A DNA stretch of 43,073 nucleotides from an uncultured bacterium (GTDB taxonomy: Bacteria; CSSED10-310; CALFER01): contig CALFER010000031.1 in assembly GCA_937951895.1 (NCBI GenBank), positions 1 through 43,073 of the forward strand. Reading direction: 5' to 3'. The notes under the pieces were generated by a model that searched no databases, was not told the DNA's origin, and worked only from the letters and a program-made list of their open reading frames with translations. This document shows positions 7,604-16,274 of the stretch, piece after piece; position 1 is the stretch's first letter; each line of letters begins with the position of its first letter. Position numbers and translations under genes: made by a program.

Positions 7604-10600
7604 GTGCATTCCATTCCTGAACGGATCGGTCCCTACCGCGTCATCGAGCCTCTCGGCAAGGGCGGCATGGGCATGGTATACCGGTGTGAAGATCCCTCGA
7701 CCGGCGAGGTCGTCGCGGTCAAAACCGTAAAGACACCCAACCCCGGACAGATCGAAAGCATCCGTCGGGAAATCCGTGCCCTGGCCCGACTCGATCACCC
7801 CGGAGTCGTCCGGATCCGCAACGAAGGTCTCTTCGAGGGGATCCCTTTCTATGCGATGGACTTCCTGACAGGAGTTTCGCTTCGCCAGTTCTGCGCCGAG
7901 TACGTCTGGGGTGCAACCAGTGTCTCAACGGCCTGGCTCCACGACAAAGTCAGTAATCAGTTCTGGAATCGCGACGGCACGGGAAGCACGCCTCCCGTTC
8001 TGGAAGAACTGCTGGGACCGACCCTGAGCAGCGATCAGTTCCCGGATGTTTCTGCAACGGTCGACGCGCCGGTATCCCCCACCGAATCCGTCAGTCCGGC
8101 CGCGCGATTCATCGCCGCCGGCGGCCAGATGGATATGGTCCTGTCGATTGCGTTGCAACTGAGCAGCACGCTTGCATTTCTTCATGGTGAGGGGATCATT
8201 CACGGCGATTTGAAGCCCGAGAACATCCTGATCCGGTCCGACGGTTCTCCCATGGTGATCGACTTCGGTCTGGTCACGCAGATCTGGACGCGGGAAAGCC
8301 GCGAGTCACTGGAGATCGAGACGATCAAGGGGGGGACGCTGCTCTATCTGGCGCCCGAGGTACTCAGCGGGGCCATGTGCGATGCCCGTGCCGATGTGTA
8401 TTCCTTCGGCTGCATTCTCTACGAACTCCTCACCGGCAAGCCCCCTTTCACCGGCCAATCCAAATTCGAACTGCTCAAACTCAAAATGGAGGGACACGTC
8501 GATCCACCCTCGCATCACGCAACCGGAATCCCCGACTGGCTCGATCGCCTCACCGTCCGCATGCTCGCGAGACATGCGCGGGATCGGATCGCGTATCTGG
8601 ACGATGTGCGATCGACCTTCCTCCGACACGGCGCGGTGGCGTCACAACTGACGGATCATCCCGGTTCGAGGCCGTATCTGTATCGATCGCAGTTTGCCGG
8701 GAGGCGTCAGGAACTGACAACCTTACGGAGTTATCTGGATCAACTCGAGGCGGGGCGAGGCAGGCTGGTGATGATCGGGGGTGAGAGCGGCATCGGGAAG
8801 ACGCGCATCCTGATGAAGCTCTATCGCGATGTCGCCAAGCGCAGACTGCTGGCCTTGCCCGGTGAGTGTGTGCGGGGTGGTGTCAACGACCCGACGGATG
8901 CCGGCATGTTCCACGAACCGCTTCATCCGTTGAAACATCCCCTCCGAATCATCGCGGATCTGTGCGTTGAGAACGCTCCGGAGATCGCGCAGAGGATCGT
9001 CGGACCGCGCTGTCATGTTCTGTCGGATTATGAACCGATGCTCAAGCGGATTCCGTCTCTGGACGCATACCCGAAACAACCCGAGTTGCCGGCAAATGCC
9101 GCGCGTCTGCGTCTGTATACTGCTCTCGGAGAAACGCTCGCCCAACTCGCCACATTCCAGAAAACCGTCCTGTTTCTCGACGATTTCCAGTGGGCTGACG
9201 ATCTGACCAGCGGTTTCGTCGAGTTTGCTCTCAGGATCGGCCTGTTCAGCCGGGCCCCCCTCATGGTGATCTGTTCGTACCGGGTCGAAGAGGAGACGGA
9301 TTGCATCGCGCGGATGCGGAAGGATCCGCGCTGCGAACAGGTCACGCTCGCGAAACTGAACCAAGATGCCGTCGGAACGATTATCTCGGACATGCTCGCA
9401 CTGCCGGAATCCAACACCAATTTCGCAAGATTCCTGACACATTTTTCGGAAGGAAACCCCTTCTTCATCACAGAATATCTCAGAACCGCACTGTCCGAGG
9501 GGCTGCTGTTCCGCGATGCGAGCGGTCACTGGCAGATAACGGATGCATCGGAGCATCGTGCGTCGCTGCATGATTTCGAGGCATTACCTTTGCCGCGTGC
9601 CTTGTCGGACCTGATCCACAGAAGGCTCGATGCGCTGTCCCCGGAGGCTCGAACGGTCATGCAGGCCGCATCCGTCCTGGGCAAGGAATTCCCTTCCCTA
9701 TTGCTGTGGCATCTGGTCTCCGCATCGGATTCCATGTTTGATACCGTCGACGAACTGATCGCACGGCAGATATTGATGGAATACACGCCCGGTGAGATGC
9801 GGTTCACGCATGACAAGATCCGCGAGACGATTTACGAGGCGATTCCGCCGGAGCAGAGACGCGAATGGCATCTGCAGGCAGCCGGTGCCATCGGTGTGCT
9901 GTACGCCGACAGTCCTGACACCTTCATGTCGTCTCTCGCGTTCCACTGGCAGTCCGCCGGTGAAATTTCGAATGCCCGGGATTGTTATCTCAGACATGCG
10001 CGCGACGCCGCCCGGAAATATGCGTTGGCGGAAGCCGAGGATGCGTATCGGGCATTTCTGGCCCTGGCGGACTCCGAAACCCGCGATACGCTGATGATCC
10101 GGTTCGAGTTCTGCGAGAAAATTCTGATTTTGGCAGGCCGGCACATCGATGCTCTGGAGCAGTTCCGGACTGCTTCCGAAACGGCCCGATCGATCGGTTC
10201 GGTCGATCTCGATGCCCGCAGCCGACTGGGTCTGGCGCGCATGCACCGCATTCTCGGAGACATGAAACACGCGCTTGCCCGGTGCACGGAAGCCCGCGAT
10301 TTGTTCAGCCGGATCGAAGACAGAATGGGATTGGCCGCCGTGCAGACATGCCTCGGTGAGATTTACTCGCATCTCGGAGATATCTCGGAGGCCCGAACGG
10401 CATTCGAGGAAGCCCTCCGCATGTTCCGGGATTTAGACGCCAACGACTCCATCGCCAACACCCTCTCCGGACTGGCGCCGATTTATTGCATGCAGGGGGA
10501 TCACATCACGGGATTGTGCCTGTTCGAGGAAGCCCTGGCGCTCTACCGCAAGACCGGTGACCGTCAGGGTGAAGGAGGAACCCTCGGGAACATCGCCAAC

Positions 10601-11314
10601 ATCCACTTGTACTGTGGCGACACCCTGCTCGCCCGTCGCATGTACGAAGCCTCGATCGCCCTGCTCCGGGAAATCGGTGACCTGCGCAATCAGGGGATCA
10701 TCCTGGGCAATCTCGCGAGAATCCATCACCTCCAGGGCGATCTCGACGTCGCCCAGCAACTCTATGACCAGAGTCTCACGATGCAACGCACCATCCAGAA
10801 CCGCCGCATGGAGGGAATCACGCTGGTCAAGATGGCGGATATCGCTCTGTATCAGGGACGGATCGATACGGCTCGCGAGTATTATCGGGAGGCCATGGCG
10901 ATTCTCGAGGAAGTCGGCGATCGTCATCAGATCGCTGTCATGCAGATCAATATCGCGGAAATGGAACGGATCACTCGCGGCAATTACGATCTCGCGATCA
11001 ATATCCTGCGCGCGGCCGAAGGCACTTTCCGGGACATGAACTATCACCTCGGAATCGGGATGTGCGCGGGGCAACTCGGCCTGATCGATCTGATGCAGGG
11101 AAGATCCTGTGAACCGCAATATCAGGTGCTGAGGCAACTGATGGAAGTCACCCGATCCGGACCATCGACCCACCTCGGGAACATTCTCGTGACACTGGAA
11201 CAGGCTGAACGGACAATCGCGGAAGGCGGGAAGCTGTTCCGGGGTGAGAAAATCGAGAACATTCAGCCGGGACTGCGGAAGTGGCTCGAGAGTCAGGGCT
11301 GCGATCTCTCGTAG
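7604..11314 (+). CDS. Ser/Thr protein kinase - AAA/STAND-like ATPase - TPR protein
   Basis: 1236-aa signalling protein. I chose GTG 7604, not the upstream in-frame ATG 7562, because GAAGGAG lies 6 nt before it and the kinase fold starts at once (IGPYRVIEPLGKGGMGMVY). Kinase residues: Gly-rich loop 18-26, VAVKTVK with Lys40, HGDLKPENIL near 200, DFG near 220, YLAPEVLSG near 235. About 70 residues are inserted between the N-lobe and the catalytic loop. An ATPase follows: Walker A GESGIGKT near 392 and Walker B VLFLDDFQWAD near 522, the layout of AAA_16/CyaA-type modules. From about 855 to 1150 there are at least seven TPRs (for example ALARCTEARDLFSRIEDR, ARTAFEEALRMFRDL). No membrane segment, so cytosolic. 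It lies 73 bp upstream of the sigma-factor operon and may act in the same pathway (inference). Confidence 0.93.
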   Translation: MHSIPERIGPYRVIEPLGKGGMGMVYRCEDPSTGEVVAVKTVKTPNPGQIESIRREIRALARLDHPGVVRIRNEGLFEGIPFYAMDFLTGVSLRQFCAEYVWGATSVSTAWLHDKVSNQFWNRDGTGSTPPVLEELLGPTLSSDQFPDVSATVDAPVSPTESVSPAARFIAAGGQMDMVLSIALQLSSTLAFLHGEGIIHGDLKPENILIRSDGSPMVIDFGLVTQIWTRESRESLEIETIKGGTLLYLAPEVLSGAMCDARADVYSFGCILYELLTGKPPFTGQSKFELLKLKMEGHVDPPSHHATGIPDWLDRLTVRMLARHARDRIAYLDDVRSTFLRHGAVASQLTDHPGSRPYLYRSQFAGRRQELTTLRSYLDQLEAGRGRLVMIGGESGIGKTRILMKLYRDVAKRRLLALPGECVRGGVNDPTDAGMFHEPLHPLKHPLRIIADLCVENAPEIAQRIVGPRCHVLSDYEPMLKRIPSLDAYPKQPELPANAARLRLYTALGETLAQLATFQKTVLFLDDFQWADDLTSGFVEFALRIGLFSRAPLMVICSYRVEEETDCIARMRKDPRCEQVTLAKLNQDAVGTIISDMLALPESNTNFARFLTHFSEGNPFFITEYLRTALSEGLLFRDASGHWQITDASEHRASLHDFEALPLPRALSDLIHRRLDALSPEARTVMQAASVLGKEFPSLLLWHLVSASDSMFDTVDELIARQILMEYTPGEMRFTHDKIRETIYEAIPPEQRREWHLQAAGAIGVLYADSPDTFMSSLAFHWQSAGEISNARDCYLRHARDAARKYALAEAEDAYRAFLALADSETRDTLMIRFEFCEKILILAGRHIDALEQFRTASETARSIGSVDLDARSRLGLARMHRILGDMKHALARCTEARDLFSRIEDRMGLAAVQTCLGEIYSHLGDISEARTAFEEALRMFRDLDANDSIANTLSGLAPIYCMQGDHITGLCLFEEALALYRKTGDRQGEGGTLGNIANIHLYCGDTLLARRMYEASIALLREIGDLRNQGIILGNLARIHHLQGDLDVAQQLYDQSLTMQRTIQNRRMEGITLVKMADIALYQGRIDTAREYYREAMAILEEVGDRHQIAVMQINIAEMERITRGNYDLAINILRAAEGTFRDMNYHLGIGMCAGQLGLIDLMQGRSCEPQYQVLRQLMEVTRSGPSTHLGNILVTLEQAERTIAEGGKLFRGEKIENIQPGLRKWLESQGCDLS

Positions 11315-11387
11315 TCCCGCGCGTCAGGTTTCACTTTTCTGTAACATTCGTGCGTTGCCGTGAGTTTTACTGGTGTGAGGCAACACG

Positions 11388-11948
11388 ATGACGTTTTGCG
11401 ACGACGATCTCATGGTGATGTTCGCAGCGGGTGTCCGGGAGGCATTCGATATGCTCTTCGAGCGGTACCGGAATCCCATTTATCGATTTGCAATCGCCTG
11501 TATCCGGAATGAAAGCGATGCCGAAGACATTGTTCAGGACGTGTTCCTGAGCGTCGCTCGGGCCGCCGAACTCTACGAGCCGAGAAACCGCTTCCGGGCC
11601 TGGATCTTCTGCATCGCATCGAACCGGATCCGGTCGTCGATCGCGAAGCGTGCGTCACGGCAGGAGGTCGGGTGGCCGGATGATAGCGACCGCAGCGTGG
11701 GGAACGAACCGCACAGCGTCTCCCCCGCTCCGGACATCATCCTGTCGCGTCGACAGGAACTCCTCGACCTGCTGAACCGCCTTCCGCACGACCAGAAACT
11801 CGCGTTTCTCCTGCGGGAACTCGAAGGATTTCCGATCGAGGACATCGCGAAGGCGCTCGACACCTCAATCATCAATGTGCGGGTACTGCTGCACCGGGCG
11901 CGACGCCGCATGCTCGAACGCGGCACAATCGGAGGAATTACCTCATGA
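11388..11948 (+). CDS. RNA polymerase sigma factor, ECF subfamily
   Basis: 186-aa ECF sigma factor. Region 2: AFDMLFERYRNPIYRFAIACIRNESDAEDIVQDVFLSV (about residues 15-55), with the DAEDIVQDVF core-binding motif. Region 4: LLNRLPHDQKLAFLLRELEGFPIEDIAKALDTSIINVRVLLHRARRRM (about 125-175), a classical helix-turn-helix for the -35 element. GAGG lies 7 nt before the ATG at 11388. A TGTAAC (11340-11345) upstream resembles ECF -35 boxes and could be autoregulatory, but I see no matching -10. The stop overlaps the next gene's ATG (ATGA), the usual coupling of a sigma factor with its anti-sigma factor. Confidence 0.95.
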   Translation: MTFCDDDLMVMFAAGVREAFDMLFERYRNPIYRFAIACIRNESDAEDIVQDVFLSVARAAELYEPRNRFRAWIFCIASNRIRSSIAKRASRQEVGWPDDSDRSVGNEPHSVSPAPDIILSRRQELLDLLNRLPHDQKLAFLLRELEGFPIEDIAKALDTSIINVRVLLHRARRRMLERGTIGGITS

Positions 11949-12457
11949 CACCATCGGATCACCTCGCCTGCCGGCATCTCGACGATTTTCTCGACGGCAT
12001 GCTGGATCTCGGTCAAACGGCTGCCTTCCGCGAGCATCTCGAGGGGTGCGCGGAATGTCGAAGGCTGCTGGATGGACTGACGGAGGTCCGGGAAGCAATG
12101 GCGGAGTCGTACTCTGCTGAGCTGCCGGACGACCGGAATCTGAGAATCCGCAGAGTCGTCCCGGGATCCTACTGTCTGCAGAAGCTGCCGCAGGACATCA
12201 TGGACATCGAAGAACTCGCTGCATTTCTGTGTGCATCGGTCGAGGACATCATCGGGATGCTCGATCAGGTGCCGGCATTCGAGATCAACGGTCGATTGAG
12301 GTTCCGGCGAGACAAGATCGTGGAGTGGATCGAGCGTGAAGAGGCAGGAATGCAATGGGAGCGGGACGTTTCGATGATGCGCAGATCGGAGCGGAACGTG
12401 ATCCTTTACCGTAAACAGACGGATGACGATACGGATGAAAAAAGGAGAATCGTATGA
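11945..12457 (+). CDS. Anti-sigma-like zinc-finger (zf-HC2) protein fused to an excisionase-type HTH
   Basis: 170-aa soluble protein coupled to the sigma gene by ATGA. Residues about 5-45 match the anti-sigma zinc-binding domain: CRHLDDFLDGML, then FREHLEGCAECRRLLDGL with the His-x3-Cys-x2-Cys signature. Residues about 78-125 match the HTH_17/excisionase (MerR-like winged-helix) pattern: MDIEELAAFLCASVEDIIGML, then VPAFEINGRLRFRRDKIVEWIE, the typical P-A-[FY]-K/E-x-G-x-x-R-F-R-R wing and closing Trp helix. No membrane helix, unlike many anti-sigma factors, so it probably acts in the cytosol. The C-terminal 40 residues are charged. Reading: a sigma inhibitor that may itself bind DNA. The excisionase-like identification is by motif only. 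Confidence 0.85.
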   Translation: MTPSDHLACRHLDDFLDGMLDLGQTAAFREHLEGCAECRRLLDGLTEVREAMAESYSAELPDDRNLRIRRVVPGSYCLQKLPQDIMDIEELAAFLCASVEDIIGMLDQVPAFEINGRLRFRRDKIVEWIEREEAGMQWERDVSMMRRSERNVILYRKQTDDDTDEKRRIV

Positions 12458-14007
12458 AACGGTCCGCAGATGAAAAAGCCGTGATCCGGGCTCTGGAACG
12501 CCTGGGGCATCTGATCCGCCATGGTGTACCTCTCGGCAAAGCACTCGACACGACCATGATCGAACCCGCGAAGGAGACGGATGAGGGGGCGTGGAGTCGC
12601 GTGGAGACACTGCTGAAAACCGTAAAAAGAGGAATCGAACAGGGGAAATCCTTCTCGGCGAGCCTCCGGCTGTCCGGAATATTCCCGGAACGCATTCTGG
12701 AACATATCGAAGCCGGTGAAACTCGAGGCACGCTCGATGAGGCACTCGGTCAGAGCATCGAATGGCTCGGCGCCGGAATCGTATCACTCACCGATCCCGC
12801 AATCTCTGCGGCAATCGCTCCGGAACCGGATCCGTTCATGGACATTGCCGCGAAACTCGAACGGCTGCTCGTCAAGGCGGTGCAATCGGGGGCCAGTGAC
12901 CTGCACATCGATCCGATCCGGAGCGGAGGATCGGAGGTTCGCTTGAGGATCGACGGGGTCTTGCATCCGGAAGCCGACGGGTTTTCATCGGATGAGGCCG
13001 GGATGGTCGTGAGCCGGATCAAGAAGCTGGCCGAGCTGGATATTGCGGAGCGTCGGCGGCCGCAGGACGGGCGGATTCGGACGGCGATCGCGCGGAAACC
13101 GGGTGGAGACCCCGAGCCGATCGACATGCGCGTATCGATCTGTCCGTACGTCCATGGCGAAAAAGCCGTCATCCGCTTTCTCGATTGCCGATCGTTCCCC
13201 GGCGACTTCGAGTATATCGGGCTGCCGAAGGACCGGATCATCACGCTCGACAGATGGCTCAAGGCGCCGTTCGGCATGGTCCTGGTCTCGGGACCGACGG
13301 GATCCGGCAAGACAACGACGCTGTATCTGATGCTCTCGCGGATCGCGCAGAACAAAAAGGACAATGTGCTGTCGATCGAAGATCCGGTTGAGTACATCCT
13401 CGATGGCGTGCATCAGATGCAGGTGCATCCCGCGATCGGTCTGACGTTCGCGGCGGGCTTGCGGTCGTTATTGAGACAGGATCCGGATGTGATTGGGATC
13501 GGCGAGATACCGGATGCGGACACGGCGCGGATGGCGGTGCAAACTGCGTTGACCGGCCATGTGGTATTCACGCAGCTCCATGCGCCGGACGGCGTGGCGT
13601 CGATCAAACTGCTGCACGATCTCGGAATCCCGGCATTCAAACTTCGGGAGTCGATTATCGGAGTCGTCTCACAGCGTCTCGTGAGGAAGCTGTGCAGAGA
13701 TTGCCGGGCACCCCTCACAGGAGAGGAGGTCGAGCTGTTGCCGGATGATCTCGGGAAGAGCGGAGCGACGATGTATGGAGCGAGGGGTTGCGGGAAGTGC
13801 CATGGAATCGGCTATCGCGGACGGATGGTCGTGATGGAGTTGCTCGAGCCGGAATCTTCGTTCTGGAAGGCTCTGGACCGGGGAGCGGAATCGGATGAGT
13901 TGAGGGGGGTACTTCCCGCCCGGCGGATGTCGCTCCGGGAGCACGGCGTGCGGCTGGCGGTCGACGGCGAGACATCGCCGGCCGAGATCGCCCGGGTTCT
14001 GGGCTGA
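12454..14007 (+). CDS. GspE/PilB-type secretion ATPase with N-terminal GspF-like domain
   Basis: 517-aa protein, ATG overlapping the previous stop (ATGA). Residues about 8-108 look like one cytoplasmic domain of GspF/PilC platform proteins: LERLGHLIRHGVPLGKALD, KTVKRGIEQGKSFSASLRLSGIFPE, HIEAGETRGTLDEALGQSIEWL. Residues about 125-517 are a GspE ATPase: ASDLHIDPIRSG, RIDGVLHPE, GPTGSGKTTTLY (Walker A, about 279-290), SIEDPVEY (Asp box), RQDPDVIGIGEIPDADTAR (Walker B), TGHVVFTQLHAPD (His box) and a CxxC-x28-CxxC zinc motif (CRDC, CGKC). The usual GspE N1 domain is absent. In Walker B the common GEIRD is GEIPD. No pilin, platform or secretin gene is nearby, so its machine is elsewhere or its role is not secretion. 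A short hairpin with a T-run follows the stop. Confidence 0.9.
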   Translation: MKRSADEKAVIRALERLGHLIRHGVPLGKALDTTMIEPAKETDEGAWSRVETLLKTVKRGIEQGKSFSASLRLSGIFPERILEHIEAGETRGTLDEALGQSIEWLGAGIVSLTDPAISAAIAPEPDPFMDIAAKLERLLVKAVQSGASDLHIDPIRSGGSEVRLRIDGVLHPEADGFSSDEAGMVVSRIKKLAELDIAERRRPQDGRIRTAIARKPGGDPEPIDMRVSICPYVHGEKAVIRFLDCRSFPGDFEYIGLPKDRIITLDRWLKAPFGMVLVSGPTGSGKTTTLYLMLSRIAQNKKDNVLSIEDPVEYILDGVHQMQVHPAIGLTFAAGLRSLLRQDPDVIGIGEIPDADTARMAVQTALTGHVVFTQLHAPDGVASIKLLHDLGIPAFKLRESIIGVVSQRLVRKLCRDCRAPLTGEEVELLPDDLGKSGATMYGARGCGKCHGIGYRGRMVVMELLEPESSFWKALDRGAESDELRGVLPARRMSLREHGVRLAVDGETSPAEIARVLG

Positions 14008-14036
14008 CCGGCCTATTGCCCGGATTTTTCATTTCA
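14008..14036 (+). terminator. Possible weak terminator after the GspF-GspE gene
   Basis: A short GC hairpin just after the stop (CCGGC, loop CTATT, GCCCGG with one bulged base) is followed by ATTTTTC. It would separate the sigma operon from the CoA-metabolism genes. The stem is short, so confidence is low. Confidence 0.35.
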
Positions 14037-14127
14037 GATAATGTCAGAGCACGGCTGGGGTGGGCGCGTTCCCGCTCCGGCCGTTTCTTGAAACCTCATG
14101 CCGCCTCCGGGCCCAGGGAGATTGCAG

Positions 14128-15039
14128 ATGAAGAAGCTGATCGTGCACGATGTCGGATTGCGTGACGGTCTGCAGATCGAAAAGCAGACTGTGCCGCTCG
14201 AAATGAAGATCAAGTGGATCGAAATGCTTGCCCAGGCAGGGCTGGATGTCATTCAGGTCGGTTCATTCGTCAACCCCGAGAAGGTGCCGCAGATGGCGGA
14301 CACCGATGCGCTGTTCACTCATTTCAGGCAACCCGGCGTGAAACCGGCCCATGTCGTGCTGTCCGGACTCGTTCTGAACGACAAAGGTCTCGATCGGGCA
14401 ATGGCCTGCGGTGTGGATATGGTCTGCATGGGGGTATCCGCGAGTGACACGCACAGCCGGAAGAATACGGGCAAAGGCACTGAAGAGGCATTGCCGCAGA
14501 TCGTCGAGATGGCGAAAAAAGCGTTGACGGCGGGACTGCGCGTACAGGTGTCGGTTCAGTCTGCGTTCGGCTGCGGTTTCGAGGGTGTGATCCCGAAAGA
14601 TCGTGTGCTCCGGATCGTCTCGACCTACCTCGACGCCGGCATTCGCAACGTCAGTCTGGCCGATACCGCGGGACATGCCAATCCGATGCAGGTCGAGGAT
14701 CTGTTTGCGGCAGTCCATGCGCTCGAACCGAATCTCGAAACAGCCTGTCATTTTCACAATACATACGGATTGGGATTGGCGAACTGCTGGGCGGCGATGC
14801 GATCGAACGTCGCATTCTATGAAACGGCATTTGGCGGCCTGGGCGGGTGTCCGTTCACGAAGGTTGCCGCCGGGAATGTCTGCACCGAGGATTTTGTTCA
14901 TACGCTTCAGCGAATGGATCTCAGGAAGGATATCGATCTGGGAAAACTGATCGAGACCGCCCGGGATGTCGCGACGTTTTTCGGCAGGGAACTGCCGGGT
15001 TTCATCTTAAAAGCCGGCTCGATCGTCCGGAATGTCTAA
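14128..15039 (+). CDS. mvaB: Hydroxymethylglutaryl-CoA lyase-like enzyme
   Basis: 303-aa TIM-barrel enzyme of the HMG-CoA lyase (HMGL-like/DRE) group. It cleaves HMG-CoA to acetyl-CoA and acetoacetate, or a related 3-hydroxyacyl-CoA. Start at ATG 14128, GGGAG 7 nt upstream. Motifs: HDVGLRDGLQIEKQ at the N-terminus (DVGxRDGLQ is the metal/substrate signature), DVIQVGSFVNPEKVPQMAD, SDTHSRKNTGKG (about residues 105-116), ACHFHNTYGLGLAN (HFHxTxG metal ligands, about 207-220) and the lyase-type Cys loop FGGLGGCPFTKVAAGNVCTED (about 236-256). The next gene is a CoA-transferase 19 bp downstream with its own Shine-Dalgarno, suggesting activation of the free acid followed by cleavage. HMG-CoA as the true substrate is likely but not proven. 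Confidence 0.9.
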   Translation: MKKLIVHDVGLRDGLQIEKQTVPLEMKIKWIEMLAQAGLDVIQVGSFVNPEKVPQMADTDALFTHFRQPGVKPAHVVLSGLVLNDKGLDRAMACGVDMVCMGVSASDTHSRKNTGKGTEEALPQIVEMAKKALTAGLRVQVSVQSAFGCGFEGVIPKDRVLRIVSTYLDAGIRNVSLADTAGHANPMQVEDLFAAVHALEPNLETACHFHNTYGLGLANCWAAMRSNVAFYETAFGGLGGCPFTKVAAGNVCTEDFVHTLQRMDLRKDIDLGKLIETARDVATFFGRELPGFILKAGSIVRNV

Positions 15040-15058
15040 TTTCGAGGGAGGAAGCATC

Positions 15059-16252
15059 ATGAAACTACTGGAAGGTGTTCGAGTACTGGATCTGACCAAT
15101 GTTCTGTCCGGACCTTTCGCCACCATGCATCTCGCGTTGCTGGGCGCCGAGGTCATCAAGATCGAAAACCCCGACGGCGGTGACCTGGCCCGGAAACTCG
15201 GAAACGTCCCCGCTCTCAACAAACAACTCATGGGCACGAGTTTTCTGGCGCAGAACGCGAACAAGAAGTCGCTCACCCTCAATCTGAAACTCCCCGAAGC
15301 CAAGGAAGTGTTCAGAAAACTGCTGAAGACGACGGATGTCGTCGTCGAGAATTTCCGGCCGGGAGTCATGGATCGGCTTGGGTTTTCGTATGAGAAGGTC
15401 AGTGCGATCAACCCGAAGATCGTCTACTGCGCCATCTCGGGGTTCGGTCAGACCGGACCGGATGCGTTCAAACCCGCATATGATCAGATCATTCAAGGTT
15501 TGAGCGGCGTCATGGCGATCAACGGCGACGAACGCCTCAATCCGCTGCGCTGCGGGTTCCCGGTCTGTGACACGGTCGGAGGACTGAACGCGGCTTTTGC
15601 GATCATGGCGGCGTTGTATTATGTCCAGAAAACCGGCCAGGGTCAGTTCATCGACATCGCCCTGCTCGACTCGATCATGCCTCTCATGGGATGGGTCGCC
15701 GCGAATCTGCTGATCGGCAATCAGCAACCCGTGTTGCTCGGGAACGACAATTTCACGGCTGCGCCGTCCGGTACATTCAAGACGCAGGACGGGTATATCA
15801 ACATCGCCGCGAACCAGCAGAAACAGTGGGAAGATCTCGCGGATGCTCTCGGCGTGCCGGAACTCAAGACGGACCCGCGGTTCCAGGAACGCGATGCCCG
15901 CAAGGCAAACCGAAAGGCGCTGACCCCGTATCTCGAAGAAAAACTCATGACCAACACCACGGTTTACTGGGTGGATCTCCTCAACGAAAAAGGCATTCCA
16001 TCCGGCGACATCCTGAGTCTCGATACCGCCCTGCATGCGGAGCAGATCAAGCATCGCGAGACGATCGGGACGATGAAGGAATCGGGAATTGGTGACATCC
16101 CGGTGTTCAACCTGTCCGCAAAATTCTCGAAAACTCCGGGCACATTGGACGCACCGCCTCCCAGATTGTCAGCGCATACGAACGAGATTCTGGGGGAACT
16201 GGGTTACACCGAAGAACAGATCAAGGCGATGAAGGAAAAGTTGGCGATCTGA
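15059..16252 (+). CDS. CaiB/BaiF-family (class III) CoA-transferase
   Basis: 397-aa class III CoA-transferase. Start at ATG 15059 after GAGGGAGG; the frame extends back to 15032 but that start has no ribosome site. Motifs: LEGVRVLDLTNVLSGPFATMHLALLGAEVIKIE at the N-terminus, then NANKKSLTLNLK, DVVVENFRPGVMDRLG (the Asp that forms the aspartyl-CoA intermediate lies about residue 170 in this family; see SGFGQTGPDAFKPAYDQIIQ and the following GL.GVM) and GQFIDIALLDS. Length is normal for CaiB, Frc and SUGCT relatives. Paired with the HMG-CoA lyase-like gene, it could make HMG-CoA from hydroxymethylglutarate using succinyl-CoA or acetyl-CoA; that substrate choice is inference. Confidence 0.92.
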   Translation: MKLLEGVRVLDLTNVLSGPFATMHLALLGAEVIKIENPDGGDLARKLGNVPALNKQLMGTSFLAQNANKKSLTLNLKLPEAKEVFRKLLKTTDVVVENFRPGVMDRLGFSYEKVSAINPKIVYCAISGFGQTGPDAFKPAYDQIIQGLSGVMAINGDERLNPLRCGFPVCDTVGGLNAAFAIMAALYYVQKTGQGQFIDIALLDSIMPLMGWVAANLLIGNQQPVLLGNDNFTAAPSGTFKTQDGYINIAANQQKQWEDLADALGVPELKTDPRFQERDARKANRKALTPYLEEKLMTNTTVYWVDLLNEKGIPSGDILSLDTALHAEQIKHRETIGTMKESGIGDIPVFNLSAKFSKTPGTLDAPPPRLSAHTNEILGELGYTEEQIKAMKEKLAI

Positions 16253-16274
16253 ATTCCTTTTCGAGCATGATTTA

